Source of the DNA: Proteobacteria bacterium UBA7415
Lineage (GTDB): Bacteria; Pseudomonadota; Gammaproteobacteria; Arenicellales; Arenicellaceae
Assembly: GCA_002470515.1 (NCBI GenBank)
Contig: DKML01000005.1
Span: 124,001 to 188,000, forward strand
Direction: 5' to 3'
Length of the DNA stretch: 64,000 bases
The notes below the pieces were generated by a model. That model did no database searches, was not told the origin of the DNA, and was given only the letters and a program-made list of their open reading frames with translations. Both the position numbers and the translations under genes were made by a program. Each line of letters starts with the position of its first letter. The first letter of the stretch is position 1. Of this stretch, positions 26,927 through 36,358 are shown piece after piece.

Positions 26927-27652
26927 CTATTCGCGCATAATGTCTTCAAGGCTCAGTTCTGTCATTTTAAGGATCCGTGAAATCACAAAATACATGGCGT
27001 AGAACATTAAGATCATCGAAGGCACTACGATCACCGGGTAGCTTAAAAGAGTCATGGTCCCCAGTTCTTCATTAAACTCTGGAGTACCTGTAGGACTAAC
27101 GATAATCCACTTAGCTAAAGCGTAGTTGAGTATTGACGACAGCAAGAAGCTGCTTGCTAAAATCCAAGTAGCTTTTACCATTAGTCCGTCAAAATCTGAT
27201 TCTCTGCCGCGTTTTTGAACTTCATCGGCGACTAGGTCGGTACGCATAAACATATCGTTATAAATAAACGTGCGAATCAGCGGCCGTTTCGAGAACGTAG
27301 ACAGAAGCACAGCGACACCGAACCCAAGCGGTACTAGGGCTTCTTTGATGGCTATATATTCCTTAGGTAGCTGCAAAAGCGCAATACCGCCCGTTAATAG
27401 AATGCTTATGAAACCAATGGCCGGAACTAAACCAACCTTTTTATCTCGAGCAAATTCATAAATACCGGCCGCTAATGGAAAGCTAAGAGCCAACACTAAG
27501 GCCCATACTGGGCCTAATTGATCGTCGCCACTCAGTCTACGTAACACCAGTACGGGGATGATGATGTTGATTATCAGGTCAGTAAACAGCTTGCCGAATC
27601 CTGGTTTAGGGGCGCTTTTGTCTGGCGTATCGAGTCGTTGTTCTTCGTTCAT
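26927..27652 (-). CDS. VC0807-like inner-membrane protein
   Basis: A 241-residue protein with about six predicted membrane helices. It resembles the VC0807 family: 'FTDLIINIIIPVLVL' at the first helix, 'GPVWALVLALSFPLAAGIYE' at the second, and a conserved basic loop 'STFSKRPLIRTFI'. The function of this family is unknown. ATG 27652 is preferred; the frame extends to a TTG at 27712, which adds a basic leader with no ribosome site. It is 52 bases downstream of the metG start side and transcribed in the same direction. Confidence 0.75.
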   Translation of the reverse strand: MNEEQRLDTPDKSAPKPGFGKLFTDLIINIIIPVLVLRRLSGDDQLGPVWALVLALSFPLAAGIYEFARDKKVGLVPAIGFISILLTGGIALLQLPKEYIAIKEALVPLGFGVAVLLSTFSKRPLIRTFIYNDMFMRTDLVADEVQKRGRESDFDGLMVKATWILASSFLLSSILNYALAKWIIVSPTGTPEFNEELGTMTLLSYPVIVVPSMILMFYAMYFVISRILKMTELSLEDIMRE

Positions 27653-27795
27653 GATGAATAAGGTCTTTTTTAGAGCGCGAATAATACGATAAATCGAAAA
27701 CTCACGGCACAAAATCGTATAATTGATTGTCCGAAATCTCTATAAACACCATTTCTGTGCTTATTGTTGGCATCGAAGTAGCTAGGAAGCCATAA

Positions 27796-28449
27796 GTGCC
27801 CGAACAATTAGTCTCACTACAACGCTATATAGCGATCGAAGGTCCCATTGGCGTTGGTAAATCAAGCTTAGCTAAACGCATTGCGAAGACCGTTGGCTCT
27901 TCATTGTTGCTTGAAAAGCCAGCCGAAAACCCATTCCTAGAACGTTTTTACAAATCACCTAGGCGCTATGCATTGCCCGCGCAGTTGTTTTTTCTGTTTC
28001 AACGGGTCAGGCAAATGCAGGATATTAAACAGAGGGACATGTTTACTCCGGGCAGAGTGGCAGACTTTATACTTGAGAAAGACCCATTGTTTGCGCAAGT
28101 GACTTTAAACGACGAAGAGTTCAGGCTTTATCAACAAGTGTTCAATAATTTACAAATTGATACACTCAAGCCCGACATTGTGATTTATCTTCAAGCGCCT
28201 GTAGATATTTTACAACAAAGGATTAAAAAGCGACGCAATCGCTTTGAGCAGAATATTGAGCACGCATACCTAAAAAAGCTATGCGACGCCTATACAACTT
28301 TTTTTCATCGATATTCCGAAACACCCTTATTGATAGTGAATGCGGCGGAGTTTAATCCCATCGATAACGATCAGCACTATCAGGCATTGTTGAATCAAAT
28401 AGCTAAAATAGAGGGTGGTAAGCACTTTTTTAACCCGCTAGCTCAGTAA
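27796..28449 (+). CDS. Deoxynucleoside kinase family protein
   Basis: A 217-residue P-loop kinase of the dNK/dGK-dAK family that phosphorylates deoxynucleosides with ATP. The Walker A motif GPIGVGKS is at residues 16-23, 'ENPFLERFY' follows in the substrate site, and 'RIKKRRNRFEQ' (about 151-161) is the Arg-rich lid. The start is GTG 27796, behind AGGAAG. panB follows after 16 bases; kinases of this type often sit next to pantothenate genes in gammaproteobacteria. The substrate cannot be told from the sequence. Confidence 0.87.
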   Translation: MPEQLVSLQRYIAIEGPIGVGKSSLAKRIAKTVGSSLLLEKPAENPFLERFYKSPRRYALPAQLFFLFQRVRQMQDIKQRDMFTPGRVADFILEKDPLFAQVTLNDEEFRLYQQVFNNLQIDTLKPDIVIYLQAPVDILQQRIKKRRNRFEQNIEHAYLKKLCDAYTTFFHRYSETPLLIVNAAEFNPIDNDQHYQALLNQIAKIEGGKHFFNPLAQ

Positions 28450-28465
28450 TAAGAGGCTTTAAATT

Positions 28466-29257
28466 ATGGCAGTAACGATAACTCAATTAAAAAAGATGAA
28501 AGATGAGGGCGACAAAATTACGTGGTTAACCGCGTATGACTATAGCTTTGCCCATCTTGTCGACTCGGCTGGAGTAGACGCCATATTAGTGGGCGATTCG
28601 TTAGGAATGGTCATCCAAGGTCATTCGACCCCAGTACCCGTAACTGTCGAAGATACCTGTTATCACATCGAGTGCGTTGTAAGAGGGTCTAGTAACTCTC
28701 TTATCGTAGGAGATATGCCCTTTGGGAGTTACCAACTTAGTAAAGAGCAAGCGTATGCCAATGCAACTAAATTAATGCAAGCGGGAGCACATGTCGTAAA
28801 GCTAGAAGGTGGTGAACTACAGGAAGAAACGATACAGTTTTTGACTCAACGCGGTATAGCCGTTTGTGCCCATATCGGCCTTACTCCTCAATCAGTGCAT
28901 GCTCTCGGTGGGTTTAAAGTGCAGGGGCGTGGTGACGCTGCAAAGTTGTTGTTTGAAGATGCAAAAAGAGTTGAAGCCGCAGGTGCATTTGCCGTGGTGT
29001 TAGAGGCCGTGCCAAGCTCACTAGCGTCAGACATAACGGCGGCCTTAGATATTCCCACCATTGGAATTGGTGCAGGGATTGATTGCGATGGTCAAGTGCT
29101 TGTATTGCACGACATGTTAGGAATTTACCCCAAGAAAAGCCCAAAGTTCAGTAAAAATTATATGCAGGGAGCTGATAGCGTTTTCGCGGCGGTAAGCAAT
29201 TTTGTTGCCGACGTTAAAGCGGGGGAGTTTCCAAAACCTGAACACAGTTTCGTTTAA
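28466..29257 (+). CDS. panB: Ketopantoate hydroxymethyltransferase PanB
   Basis: First committed step of pantothenate (coenzyme A) synthesis: adds a hydroxymethyl group from methylene-tetrahydrofolate to ketoisovalerate. The 263-residue TIM barrel has 'LVGDSLGMV' (metal-binding Asp), 'GDMPFGSY' (second metal Asp), 'KLEGG' and the catalytic Glu in 'AVVLEAVP', all in the right order. The ATG is preceded by AGAGG. panC follows, completing the usual panBC pair. Confidence 0.97.
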   Translation: MAVTITQLKKMKDEGDKITWLTAYDYSFAHLVDSAGVDAILVGDSLGMVIQGHSTPVPVTVEDTCYHIECVVRGSSNSLIVGDMPFGSYQLSKEQAYANATKLMQAGAHVVKLEGGELQEETIQFLTQRGIAVCAHIGLTPQSVHALGGFKVQGRGDAAKLLFEDAKRVEAAGAFAVVLEAVPSSLASDITAALDIPTIGIGAGIDCDGQVLVLHDMLGIYPKKSPKFSKNYMQGADSVFAAVSNFVADVKAGEFPKPEHSFV

Positions 29258-29319
29258 ATCGCACCAGCACGGCTGAACACAGAAGTAATCAGAGTGTTTG
29301 CACAAAATAAAAAGAAGAA

Positions 29320-30255
29320 ATGATAAAAATTAATAGAGTCTCAAGTCTACGTTCTGCGGTGCAAGCTGCCCGGAATGAGAAAAAACATATTGGCTTTGTG
29401 CCGACCATGGGTAATCTGCACGAGGGTCACTTGGAGCTCGTGCGTATCGCCAAGTCGCGCTGCGAATTCGTAGTGGTCAGTATTTATGTTAACCCTACAC
29501 AGTTTGGTGAAAACGAAGATCTCGATGCTTACCCAAGCACCCCAGATGAAGATGCACGTCAGCTCGCTGAGCTGGATGTTGATGTTCTTTTTCTGCCTTC
29601 TCAAGAAGTTATGTACCCCGGCGATTTGAATTCTCAAACAGTCGTTTATGTACCTAAATTAGGCGAGCTCTATTGTGGGAAAAATCGCCCAGAGCATTTC
29701 AATGGAGTAACGACCGTAGTGAGTCGATTATTCAATATGGTGGCTCCTAATATCGCGGTGTTTGGGATGAAGGACTATCAGCAGCTCACGATTATCAAAC
29801 AAATGGTCCGAGATTTGGCCTACCCCGTGCAAGTGGTGGGCGTAGATACGGTTAGGAACGAACAAGGCTTAGCGCTCTCGTCACGTAATGGTTACTTGAG
29901 TGAATTGGAACTAGAATCCGCGAGTGAACTGCGTAACACCCTAGTGAGTATTGCTGAGCAGATCGAAGAACTGGATGGGAGATCAGGGCTTAATAAAACT
30001 CAAATTGAGAAATTAAGGCGTAATGCAAAAGCCAGACTGAAGCGTGTTGGGTTTGAGCCACACTATGTGGATATTTGTGACCAAGCTACGTTATTGGCGC
30101 CCAAGTTTGAGAAAAAGAGTGCATCAGGTGATTCGCCTCAAGCTGATTTAAACTGGGTAGTTCTCGCCGCTGCGGTACTCGGCAAAGCTCGCTTGATAGA
30201 CAATATCGAAGTGAATATTAAGCGCAAGAGGAAGGCTGTAACTCAAGTTTCGTAG
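29320..30255 (+). CDS. panC: Pantothenate synthetase PanC
   Basis: Joins pantoate and beta-alanine using ATP. The nucleotide-binding signature is PTMGNLHEGH (about residues 28-37), followed by 'YVNPTQFGENEDLDAYP' and 'FGMKDYQQL', both typical. At 311 residues it is longer than E. coli PanC (283). The extra part is near the C-terminus, with a basic end (KRKRKAV). It lies 62 bases after panB; panD, for beta-alanine, is not in the window. Confidence 0.96.
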   Translation: MIKINRVSSLRSAVQAARNEKKHIGFVPTMGNLHEGHLELVRIAKSRCEFVVVSIYVNPTQFGENEDLDAYPSTPDEDARQLAELDVDVLFLPSQEVMYPGDLNSQTVVYVPKLGELYCGKNRPEHFNGVTTVVSRLFNMVAPNIAVFGMKDYQQLTIIKQMVRDLAYPVQVVGVDTVRNEQGLALSSRNGYLSELELESASELRNTLVSIAEQIEELDGRSGLNKTQIEKLRRNAKARLKRVGFEPHYVDICDQATLLAPKFEKKSASGDSPQADLNWVVLAAAVLGKARLIDNIEVNIKRKRKAVTQVS

Positions 30256-30285
30256 GCATTAGCTTAAGCCTAAGTGAGAAAGAGC

Positions 30286-31359
30286 TTAGAGTAGATACAA
30301 AATGCTACTCAGATCGTTTTTACTGATCGCGACCTGTGCTTGCTGCCTGACGATCGGTTTTGCACGATACGCAACCCCAAGACCAGCTGCTCCCAACATT
30401 TTAAGGTCATTGGCACCATCGCCTACCGCAAGAGTTTGCTCAGCGGACAGGCGTAACTCGCCTGAATAACGCCGTAAAAGCGCTCGCTTTAGATCGGCAT
30501 CTACAACCGGAGGGTGCACTGCGCCAGTTAGAACGCCATCGTGTACTTCTAGAGTGTTAGCATGAAATGACTGCATTCCTAGTGACTTGGCAAGATGCTG
30601 GGCAAATACATCAAACCCGCCTGAAAATATCATTGTTACGACACCGCGACGCTTAAGTCCAGCCATGAGCAAGACGGCCCCTTCCATAACAGGTAGTGAT
30701 TGTTTAATTTCCTCAATTACTTCTGCTCTAAGTCCATTGAGAAGACCAAGACGTGCTGTAAAACTTTCTTTGAAGTCCAGTTCACCGCGCATTGCTCGTT
30801 CGGTAATCTGGCTGACTTGGTCGCCAATGCCAGCGTATCGAGCGAGTTCGTCGATAACTTCCATTTTGATAAGCGTTGAATCCATATCGAAACAGGCGAG
30901 CTTAATGGTGGAGTGCAAGGCTGGGTTATCTATGAGGACTATGTCCAAATGTTGCGCGCCTGAACTGCTGATGCGTTCTAGTTCGTCAATCGTCTGCGCG
31001 ATGAGTCCTTTATAGTCCATATCTGACGCAGCGAGACTGCAGTTCATCACCCAACACTGGGCTTGTAAATCAGGACTTTCAGTAATGGTCTTTCGTTTTA
31101 ATGAATATAATTCACTGTTGGTTTCCCCAAGTTTCTGCGCCAGCAGCGCAAAAGCGTCAACTGGACACGTTTGATCTAAAAACAAGATTTCAGAAGTACC
31201 TTTATTATCGGTACGGTCATCAGAGCGTGCTTCTAAAGCTAGCTGATTAATTGACATGCTTTGTGGGGTATGGGGGGCACCCAAAAAATAGAGCTCGTCA
31301 ATAGTTGATGATTTAGATGCTTGCTCTAATGCAGTGGAAAATTGTTTAAATGAAGACAC
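30286..31359 (-). CDS. serB: Phosphoserine phosphatase SerB
   Basis: Last step of serine synthesis. A HAD-superfamily phosphatase of 357 residues with the nucleophile D158 and acid D160 in FDMDST, 'FSGGFD' (motif II), and 'AVGDGANDLKMLG' (motif IV). Residues 1-150 form a regulatory-type N-terminal region, as in long SerB proteins. The start is a GTG at 31359 with a weak ribosome site. It converges on panC with only 30 bases between stops. Confidence 0.93.
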   Translation of the reverse strand: MSSFKQFSTALEQASKSSTIDELYFLGAPHTPQSMSINQLALEARSDDRTDNKGTSEILFLDQTCPVDAFALLAQKLGETNSELYSLKRKTITESPDLQAQCWVMNCSLAASDMDYKGLIAQTIDELERISSSGAQHLDIVLIDNPALHSTIKLACFDMDSTLIKMEVIDELARYAGIGDQVSQITERAMRGELDFKESFTARLGLLNGLRAEVIEEIKQSLPVMEGAVLLMAGLKRRGVVTMIFSGGFDVFAQHLAKSLGMQSFHANTLEVHDGVLTGAVHPPVVDADLKRALLRRYSGELRLSAEQTLAVGDGANDLKMLGAAGLGVAYRAKPIVRQQAQVAISKNDLSSILYLL

Positions 31360-31440
31360 GGCTTAATCACTCATTACTGTTCTGGTATGGGCTAAACTAG
31401 CACTGACAAGGTTAAATGAAATTGAAATTCTTGAGTTTCG

Positions 31441-31492
31441 GATGACTTACGCAGTAGGAGTGCGTGATCCAAAGCACTCTCATCGAGTCATC
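31441..31492. other. Nested double hairpin in a divergent intergenic region
   Basis: The outer stem GATGACT/AGTCATC (31441-31447 with 31486-31492) encloses a perfect inner stem GAGTGC/GCACTC (31458-31463 with 31474-31479). A competing ACGCA/TGCGT pairing is also possible. It lies about 150 bases before the Gfo/Idh gene and 80 before the serB start. It matches no riboswitch I know. Confidence 0.4.
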
Positions 31493-31639
31493 TCTGAATA
31501 AGCCTAAAGCTTTGTGGATTCAAGCAGCACTTAATGAGTTCGGATTATGGGTTTGAAACCGCATGTTTCAGAACTATTCTCTCAACTGTCGTATACTTGA
31601 GGCGTAGTCTAGCACTCGCAAATTACCTAACAATAAAAA

Positions 31640-32599
31640 ATGTCGAAAAAAACTAAAGTAGGCGTGGTCGGAGTCGGTTATCTCGGGCAGATTCACGCAA
31701 AAATTTATAGTGAAATGGATAACGTCGAACTCGTTATGCTTGCCGACACTGACCGTGAGCGTGGAGATGCATTGGCGCTAAAATATGGTTGTGCAGCAAC
31801 GACTAGCTTTCTTGATCTTATTGATCAAGTAGACGCCGTTAGCATTGTTGTGCCGACCTCTCTCCACTATGACGTGGCTCAGCCGTTTTTAGAGGCAGGG
31901 ATAGCGACATTAATGGAAAAACCGATCGCTGCTACGGTTGACGAGGCTCGCAAACTAGTAGACCTCGCGGCTCAAAATGATGCGCCGTTTTTGATTGGCC
32001 ATCTAGAGCGTTATAACCCGGCATTACGAGCAGTAGCCGAAAAGGTAGCGGATCCTAAATATATTGAAGTTCACCGCTTAGGCACCTTTGTTGAGCGTGC
32101 CACCGATGTCGATGTAATTACCGATCTTATGATCCATGATCTTGATTTAGTATTGTCATTGGTTGATGAAGAGCCTAACGATGTACAAGCTATTGGGGCA
32201 TCTGTTGTTACATCGCACGTTGATCTCGCCAATGTCCGCTTGGGCTTTCCGAGTGGAGCTGTTGCTAACATCACTGCGAGCAGAGTGTCTAATAAACGTT
32301 TTAGGCGTTTTAGAGTTTTTGGCCCTGAGGGGTACTACGGTATTAATTTGATGGACCAAGAGTTGGATATCGTTACCAAGGGCGTAATTCCTGTCGATGA
32401 GGCGTTTGCCAAACTCGAAGTTAGCCATAAAAAGTTTGAGAATGAGCAGCCCCTGCAAGTAGAGTTAGCTCATTTTATTGATGTAGCCCAACGGTTAAGC
32501 ATGCCTATGGTCACAGGTCTGCAGGGCCTGCGAGCATTGCAGCTAGCAGAGCAAATCCAGTCTATCCTTAGAGCTTCTAATGGCCCAGGCTTGGTTTAG
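31640..32599 (+). CDS. Gfo/Idh/MocA oxidoreductase, GnnA-like
   Basis: A 319-residue NAD(P)-dependent sugar oxidoreductase. The Rossmann start is VVGVGYLGQIHAK (about 9-21), the catalytic-region EKPIA is near 94-98, and 'DLMIHDLDLVLSL' is near 157-169. 'GHLERYNPAL', 'FVERATDVDV' and 'ANITASRVS' resemble UDP-GlcNAc 3-dehydrogenase GnnA, which helps make the amide-linked lipid A sugar. No gnnB aminotransferase is nearby, so the assignment to lipid A is only an inference; other sugars are possible. The start has no strong ribosome site. Confidence 0.85.
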   Translation: MSKKTKVGVVGVGYLGQIHAKIYSEMDNVELVMLADTDRERGDALALKYGCAATTSFLDLIDQVDAVSIVVPTSLHYDVAQPFLEAGIATLMEKPIAATVDEARKLVDLAAQNDAPFLIGHLERYNPALRAVAEKVADPKYIEVHRLGTFVERATDVDVITDLMIHDLDLVLSLVDEEPNDVQAIGASVVTSHVDLANVRLGFPSGAVANITASRVSNKRFRRFRVFGPEGYYGINLMDQELDIVTKGVIPVDEAFAKLEVSHKKFENEQPLQVELAHFIDVAQRLSMPMVTGLQGLRALQLAEQIQSILRASNGPGLV

Positions 32600-32657
32600 T
32601 TGTTTTAGTATTCCTGCAAGAGTTTGCTTGTGTTTGAGTAGACTTTTGCATTGTATA

Positions 32658-32774
32658 CGACACGCTCTGGTAGTTTAAAACGACACGCTCTGGCAGTTTA
32701 AAACGACACGCTCTGGCAGTTTAAAACGACACGCTCTGGGCAGTTTAAAACGACACGCTCTGGGCAGTTACAAA
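32658..32774. repeat. 23/24-bp tandem repeat, five copies
   Basis: Five head-to-tail units begin CGACACGCTCTGG and end in a TTTAAAA run (starts 32658, 32681, 32704, 32727, 32751). The first three are 23 bp; the last two gain one G. The last degrades at its end. It lies directly before the DUF192 lipoprotein gene. Confidence 0.92.
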
Positions 32775-32791
32775 AGAGGTAATTTGAAATT

Positions 32792-33379
32792 ATGCTGAAT
32801 CGTCACTTCTTACACAATTTCGTTCTTGTGCTCAGCTTTTTATTGGCTTCGTGTACCACGGCTGAAGAAAGCCCCTTAGCTGACAAACAAGCTGTCGCAG
32901 CCGAGGCTATGGCTAACAGTGTCGTCAACGTATCCTGTGAGATGGATAACAAAGCTCTTAGGGCAATGCGCAGTGGACTTGTGACCATTGCTACACCACA
33001 GGGTCGCAGAGTTCAGCTTAACGTTAAAATTGCGGATAACAATTACACGCGAGCACAAGGTTTCCAGCGAGTGTGTGCTGAACGTATTGCTGCCGAACCG
33101 ATTCTGTTTGTTTTCGGAGTACCCGTGATACCAAACTTTCACATGAATAACGTAGTCGCGCCCATCGATATAGCGTTCATCAATGAACAAGGACGTATTG
33201 ACGTAATTCATAAGATGCAGGTTTATGACAATTCTGGGTATAAACCCCGCTACGGTCCGAGCTCACCGGTGGTCGCAGCACTTGAAGTGAGCCCTTCTTT
33301 TTTTGAAAAAAACTCACTCAGTAGCGACAGCGCTATAACTTGGGAAGTCGTAAAAAGAGGTGGTAACGCAGACCGTTAA
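32792..33379 (+). CDS. DUF192 family lipoprotein
   Basis: A 195-residue protein with a lipoprotein signal: hydrophobic core and LLASC lipobox (Cys near residue 21). The DUF192 domain covers about residues 70-190: an 'ARAQGFQRV'-like 'TRAQGFQRV', 'FHMNNVVAPIDIAFI', 'GRIDVIHKMQ' and 'ALEVSPSFF'. The family is a small all-beta fold without a settled function. Residues 22-65 are a linker. The start sits right after the tandem repeat, and GAGG is far (11 bases) from the ATG. The repeat may therefore hold or replace part of the promoter. Confidence 0.87.
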   Translation: MLNRHFLHNFVLVLSFLLASCTTAEESPLADKQAVAAEAMANSVVNVSCEMDNKALRAMRSGLVTIATPQGRRVQLNVKIADNNYTRAQGFQRVCAERIAAEPILFVFGVPVIPNFHMNNVVAPIDIAFINEQGRIDVIHKMQVYDNSGYKPRYGPSSPVVAALEVSPSFFEKNSLSSDSAITWEVVKRGGNADR

Positions 33380-33463
33380 GGACAGCCCGTAGGGTCTCTC
33401 TCTATTTTGCACCTTGGCCATTTTTATTAACTTATTTTCTCTATTAATACCCGCGCAACTCAG

Positions 33464-35557
33464 ATGACCAAGGCCATACGACACTATTTAGACTGGGATT
33501 CCGAAGTTTCGCTAACCGATGTTTTTGATTCGGGTGCGGCTAAACATTATCCGCATCGAATAGGTCAGAACCTACTTTACCTGAGTTCTGTACCTCATTC
33601 TAACTTGGGAAAGCTACGTACAGTACTATGTCTTCATGCGCTGAACGACGAAAACGGCGCCGCGTTAGACATCACTCCAGAGCCATTTGATCTGCAAGGC
33701 GATATACACGAGTATGGTGGAAAGCCGTTTTGGGTGTTTGGTAATGCCGTACTGTTTGTGAACAGGGCTGACCGGTGTTTGTATCGTTGTTATGTGTTCA
33801 GCCAGTCCATGACCCCACCAGAGCGCGTTAGTCCGATTGATGTTGCTTTGAGATCACCCCGTTGCCAGTCCGGGGATGAGCAACTACCTGAACCGCAGCA
33901 TGTGGCATATGGCGATGTGAATCTAGTGAACCCTAATCTTGCGATTGCCATAGCCGAAATACACAGTCAAGAGACTGATGAACCCACGGCAATCATTGTC
34001 GGGATTGACCTTGAGCACAATGACGCACCGCTCATAGTTCTTGAATATGGAGCGGACTTTTACGCAAACTTAGTGCTTGGCAGTTCAGGCTCCGATCATC
34101 GAATAGCATGGGTCGAATGGCATCATCCCAACATGCCGTGGGACAGCAATACATTCAAAACAGCCTCGTTAACGACAGAGCAGGGCGAGTGTGCGTTAAA
34201 GTCCGTACGGTCCTTGCCAGATATTGATTCTGCTAGTTATTGCCAGCTAGTGTTTGGGGCGCAAGCGCAATTGTTTTGTGTTGCCGACTTTGTGACTCAA
34301 AGCGCGCAGTCTAGCCGTAATTATTGGAATGTCTATCAGGTTGATTTCAGCTCACTGGAGCTTGAGCAATTGTCAGCCGAACAAAGAGAGTTTGGCTACC
34401 CGCATTGGCAATTCGGTGATTGTCGACTGTGTGTTTATTTGGGTCGATTTGTTGTAGGTATAGCGGCTGACCCCGTCGCTGATTCGTTGTGGATTTATGA
34501 TATTGAAACACAAGAACAGCGTTTCATGGAATCAAAGGGTACCTTGCAACATTTAAGTATCAATGCACAAGGGCTCGGCGCGATCATTGAAATGCCTGTG
34601 GATGGCACACCAAGGATAATCGTATTTTCGGTTATGGATGATGGGCACATAGAGACGTCTGCACCGAACCAAGAGAAGACATCGGTTTACCAATCGGCTT
34701 TTTCTGAACAATCTAAACCTCAACACAAACTGCCGTTCGAGGTAAGCCTAGCGCAACACATTGAATATTCAACCAGCGACAATGAGTCTGCGTACGCGTT
34801 TTATTACCCACCCGCCAATGCTAAGTTTGATTGCAGGGATGCACCGCCCGCGATTTTTATGGTGCACGGTGGCCCTACAGCTAGGGCTTATGGCCATTTT
34901 GACCTTCAAAAGCAATTTTGGACATCTAACGGCTTTGCTGTGGTGGACGTAAATCACCGAGGTTCGAGCGGTTATGGCAGACTCTATCGCGATGCGTTGT
35001 ATGGACAATGGGGGGAGCTTGACTGCAATGATATTGTGGATGCAATTGACCATTTGTCTGAGCGAAAACTTATAGATTCTCGCGCCGTGTGCATTCGCGG
35101 TAAAAGTGCTGGGGGTTATGCTGTATTGAGAGCGCTCACACAGCACCCCGATTTATTTGCAGCCGGCGCTAGTTATTATGGTATCGGTGATCTTGCTACA
35201 CTCGCCGAAATCACGCACAAATTTGAAAAGCATTACACCGATCGCCTGCTCGGCGAAGACTATGACTCAGAGCAGGCACAACAGGTCAGCAGCCTTTATC
35301 AGACGCGTTCACCAATTACCAAACTGGGCGGTTTAAAAACACCTATGGCGGTATTTCAAGGGGCGTTAGATAAAGTGGTGCCTGTCAAGTTAGCGCACGA
35401 CCTAGTCGCTGCTCTTGAGGCCGGAGGTATAGATCATCAGTACTATGAATATGCTGACGAAGCACATGGGTTCAAAAACCCAAAGAATAATATTGCAGCA
35501 TGGAAGGCTGAGCTTGCGTTTTATCGCAGTACTCTCAGATCAATTATGCTTAACTAG
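33464..35557 (+). CDS. S9 family prolyl oligopeptidase-like serine peptidase
   Basis: A 697-residue protein: an N-terminal beta-propeller region (about 1-420) and a C-terminal alpha/beta-hydrolase domain. The triad is visible as S548 (GKSAGG), D636 (GALDKVVP) and H668 (DEAHGF). 'MVHGGPTARAYGHFD' near residue 466 is the oxyanion region. No signal peptide, so it is cytoplasmic. Members of this family cleave small peptides or act as acylaminoacyl-peptidases; the substrate is not evident. It stands as a single gene with a small hairpin after it. Confidence 0.9.
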   Translation: MTKAIRHYLDWDSEVSLTDVFDSGAAKHYPHRIGQNLLYLSSVPHSNLGKLRTVLCLHALNDENGAALDITPEPFDLQGDIHEYGGKPFWVFGNAVLFVNRADRCLYRCYVFSQSMTPPERVSPIDVALRSPRCQSGDEQLPEPQHVAYGDVNLVNPNLAIAIAEIHSQETDEPTAIIVGIDLEHNDAPLIVLEYGADFYANLVLGSSGSDHRIAWVEWHHPNMPWDSNTFKTASLTTEQGECALKSVRSLPDIDSASYCQLVFGAQAQLFCVADFVTQSAQSSRNYWNVYQVDFSSLELEQLSAEQREFGYPHWQFGDCRLCVYLGRFVVGIAADPVADSLWIYDIETQEQRFMESKGTLQHLSINAQGLGAIIEMPVDGTPRIIVFSVMDDGHIETSAPNQEKTSVYQSAFSEQSKPQHKLPFEVSLAQHIEYSTSDNESAYAFYYPPANAKFDCRDAPPAIFMVHGGPTARAYGHFDLQKQFWTSNGFAVVDVNHRGSSGYGRLYRDALYGQWGELDCNDIVDAIDHLSERKLIDSRAVCIRGKSAGGYAVLRALTQHPDLFAAGASYYGIGDLATLAEITHKFEKHYTDRLLGEDYDSEQAQQVSSLYQTRSPITKLGGLKTPMAVFQGALDKVVPVKLAHDLVAALEAGGIDHQYYEYADEAHGFKNPKNNIAAWKAELAFYRSTLRSIMLN

Positions 35558-35580
35558 GGTGTTTACACCCCTTGGTTTTT
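35556..35580 (+). terminator. Possible terminator after the S9 peptidase
   Basis: AGGGTGT and ACACCCCT form a short hairpin with a very tight loop, followed by TTGGTTTTT. It is weak but in the right place. Confidence 0.4.
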
Positions 35581-35642
35581 GATCAACGAGTTACGATCAT
35601 GGACATCCACCTTATAATTTTGCGAACTGTTAAACACTACTT

Positions 35643-36254
35643 ATGACAAATCTCGAAGAAAGAACTTTGGCTCTCGCTGGTGTCATTCAAGCCAGCCTTT
35701 GTGTGCAATCATTGGCACGTCATGGCGAGTTGGATGTTGCTGACTTTAACGCCTTAATGCAATCAGTACTCATACTTGATGCGGCCTCGACGGCGTCGGT
35801 TTATGGAGGGGTTAACGGCGTACGTCGTGGGCTAACGTCACTTGCAGATGGGCTTTTAGTCTCCCCCAAGGCCGATAGCCTCGAAGTATTACGCTATGCA
35901 ATGTCGTTATTGCATTTACAGAGACAGTTGCTTACTGACGAGCAAAAGTTTAAACAGTTTGCGCAACAAATCGAAAATTTAAGTGGCTACTCCAAAGACG
36001 ATCTGCCTGCGAAGTGTTCAACCATATATCAAGATTTTATTAGTGTGATGAGACCGCAAATAATCGTGAATGGTGAGGAAGAATTCTTACAACGACCTGA
36101 AGTACCTGTGCAAATTCGTACTCTATTGTTGTCGGGTATTCGTTCAGCCGTATTGTGGCAACAAAAGGGTGGTGGTCGGTTCAGTCTTGTATGGCAGAGG
36201 ACCCGTATGCAAAATGCGGCTCGGACTTTGCTGGCTGGTGGCAGCGTACACTAG
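35643..36254 (+). CDS. hflD: HflD family protein
   Basis: A 203-residue helical protein matching HflD of gammaproteobacteria, a peripheral membrane protein that binds the lambda CII factor in E. coli and affects lysogeny; its normal job is unclear. Family marks: 'LALAGVIQASLCVQSLARHG' split at the N-terminus, 'LILDAASTASVYGG', 'RYAMSLLHLQRQL', and the C-terminal 'GIRSAVLWQQKGG' and 'QRTRMQNAARTLL'. Usually it sits between mnmA and purB; here neither is a neighbour. Confidence 0.92.
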   Translation: MTNLEERTLALAGVIQASLCVQSLARHGELDVADFNALMQSVLILDAASTASVYGGVNGVRRGLTSLADGLLVSPKADSLEVLRYAMSLLHLQRQLLTDEQKFKQFAQQIENLSGYSKDDLPAKCSTIYQDFISVMRPQIIVNGEEEFLQRPEVPVQIRTLLLSGIRSAVLWQQKGGGRFSLVWQRTRMQNAARTLLAGGSVH

Positions 36255-36358
36255 GCCCTGAATAGTTGATTCTATAGGACCATGCTACCGCTAATACTTA
36301 GATCAAGATTGACGGCTTAAAATAAGACCAACAACGTAACAATACTGATACAAATCTA

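Noticed and set aside
27653..27712. TTG-initiated leader of the VC0807-like protein
   Set aside because: No ribosome site, and the family begins near the ATG at 27652.
32658..32774. CRISPR array
   Set aside because: Units are head to tail and nearly identical over their whole length, so there is no spacer sequence.
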